From NCBI GenBank assembly GCA_964385305.1, contig CAYLOP010000021.1, positions 1-32,851 of the forward strand: a stretch of DNA of 32,851 nt. The letters are read 5' to 3'. The position numbers and the translations under genes were made by a program. Source of the stretch: CAYLOP01 sp964385305. Lineage in GTDB: Bacteria > Chloroflexota > Anaerolineae > Anaerolineales > E44-bin32. The notes under the pieces are model-generated. The model saw only the letters and a program-made list of their open reading frames with translations, searched no databases and was not told the origin of the DNA. Of this stretch, positions 32,347 to 32,851 are shown piece after piece (the first letter of the stretch is position 1; the number at the start of each line of letters is the position of its first letter).

Positions 32347-32404
32347 TAATGGGATCCAACTCCAACTCTCGAAGCAGTGCATTTTATTCTTACTTGAAAT
32401 TGAC

Positions 32405-32851
32405 ATGATGCTTGATCAAATCATCCTAGCCATCGAATTCGCCGTTTTCATTATCCCATTTGCTTGGGTGATGGTATCGATGCGGTTGAGGGGGGATGAT
32501 CCGAGAGGATCTGTTGGTGATCATCAATGGGCAGCAGCCCTCACAAGCCTTGCTTCGCTGGTATGGCTCCTTGTAATCATTGCCTACCTCATCGACAGCC
32601 AAAGTACGACCTGGTTCGGTCGTATCGCTCTCTTCGATTATCCAGTTATTAAGGGTATCGGACTTTGCTTGGGCGCGCTCGGGACGCTTATTGGCACGGT
32701 GGGTGAGTTAACACTTGGGACGTCCTTCCGTGTCGCTTTGCCCAACGAGCGAACCGAACTCATCACGCGTGGCATCTATGCCGCTGTCCGCAACCCCTGC
32801 GTGCTCGGCATTTACCTTCTCGTCCTGGGCACCTTCCTTGTCGCGCCGAGT
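32405..32851 (+). CDS. Isoprenylcysteine carboxyl methyltransferase-family membrane enzyme (3' end outside the window)
   Basis: The first 149 residues are visible, and the frame is open to the window end. Several hydrophobic helices (about residues 4-24, 42-64, 80-105) are followed by LITRGIYAAVRNPCVLGIYLLVLGTFLVA, which matches the conserved GxYxxVRNPxYxG motif of the ICMT/PEMT family. These are membrane methyltransferases that use S-adenosylmethionine. Bacterial members methylate unknown lipids or isoprenoids. ATG 32405 is followed at once by a second ATG; no clear ribosome site. Substrate unknown. Confidence 0.8.
   Translation, partial: MMLDQIILAIEFAVFIIPFAWVMVSMRLRGDDPRGSVGDHQWAAALTSLASLVWLLVIIAYLIDSQSTTWFGRIALFDYPVIKGIGLCLGALGTLIGTVGELTLGTSFRVALPNERTELITRGIYAAVRNPCVLGIYLLVLGTFLVAPS

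Noticed and set aside
1..32851. CRISPR array or insertion sequence
   Set aside because: No regularly spaced repeats and no complete transposase or terminal inverted repeats were seen.

Overview
The window is one 32.9 kb piece of a bacterial chromosome, about 55% G+C by eye. It has densely packed genes on both strands, strong AGGAGG-type ribosome binding sites, several GTG/TTG starts, lipoprotein signal peptides and a ten-base run of N (17636-17645) marking a scaffold join. Gene content fits a Chloroflexota (Anaerolineae-like) draft or metagenome-assembled genome: geranylgeranyl-reductase-family flavoproteins, a MoeA fused to a periplasmic-binding-like domain, Ser/Thr/Pro-linker lipoproteins and a DipZ-C-like redoxin. 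That placement is inference. No rRNA or phylogenetic marker is present.

Layout. 1-5.4 kb: 3' part of a sensor histidine kinase, a SIMPL-domain envelope protein, a DinB/ClbS-TPR protein and a convergent GH5 glycosidase. 5.4-8.6 kb: a stem-rich non-coding stretch that may be a structured RNA, then an autoregulated-looking operon of a TetR repressor and two short-chain dehydrogenases, with a perfect 18-bp operator just after the promoter -10. It ends in tandem hairpins shared with a convergent DoxX gene. 9.6-12.7 kb: a small orphan gene with its own terminator, then two translationally coupled geranylgeranyl-reductase-like flavoproteins.

12.7-17.3 kb (minus strand): the most unusual block. It holds an M4/thermolysin-like zinc peptidase without signal or propeptide, overlapping by 8 nt a ComEC-type metallo-beta-lactamase hydrolase. 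These are followed by a tiny membrane protein and a second HELTH zinc-peptidase-like protein. I do not recognise this set as a described system. It is followed by a gene-poor stretch with the N gap and a tRNA-Lys(CTT) with an excellent promoter and terminator.

18.5-32.9 kb: a lipoprotein, an MFS exporter, a cytoplasmic-looking DipZ-like redoxin, proline dehydrogenase, an SDR whose catalytic Tyr is His, a coupled cupin-UbiA-MoeA operon, a lipoprotein polysaccharide deacetylase coupled to the MoeA-PBP fusion, a Bcp peroxiredoxin, MscL with a C-terminal zinc ribbon, a DUF1801 protein, and the start of an isoprenylcysteine-methyltransferase-like membrane enzyme cut by the window end.

How they work together: the 23.7-30.2 kb part combines pterin-reductase-like, prenyltransferase-like and two MoeA-type genes, consistent with molybdenum cofactor supply plus one unknown lipid or quinone step. 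The flavoprotein pair at 10-12.7 kb points to isoprenoid saturation. Most other genes are single housekeeping or stress functions.
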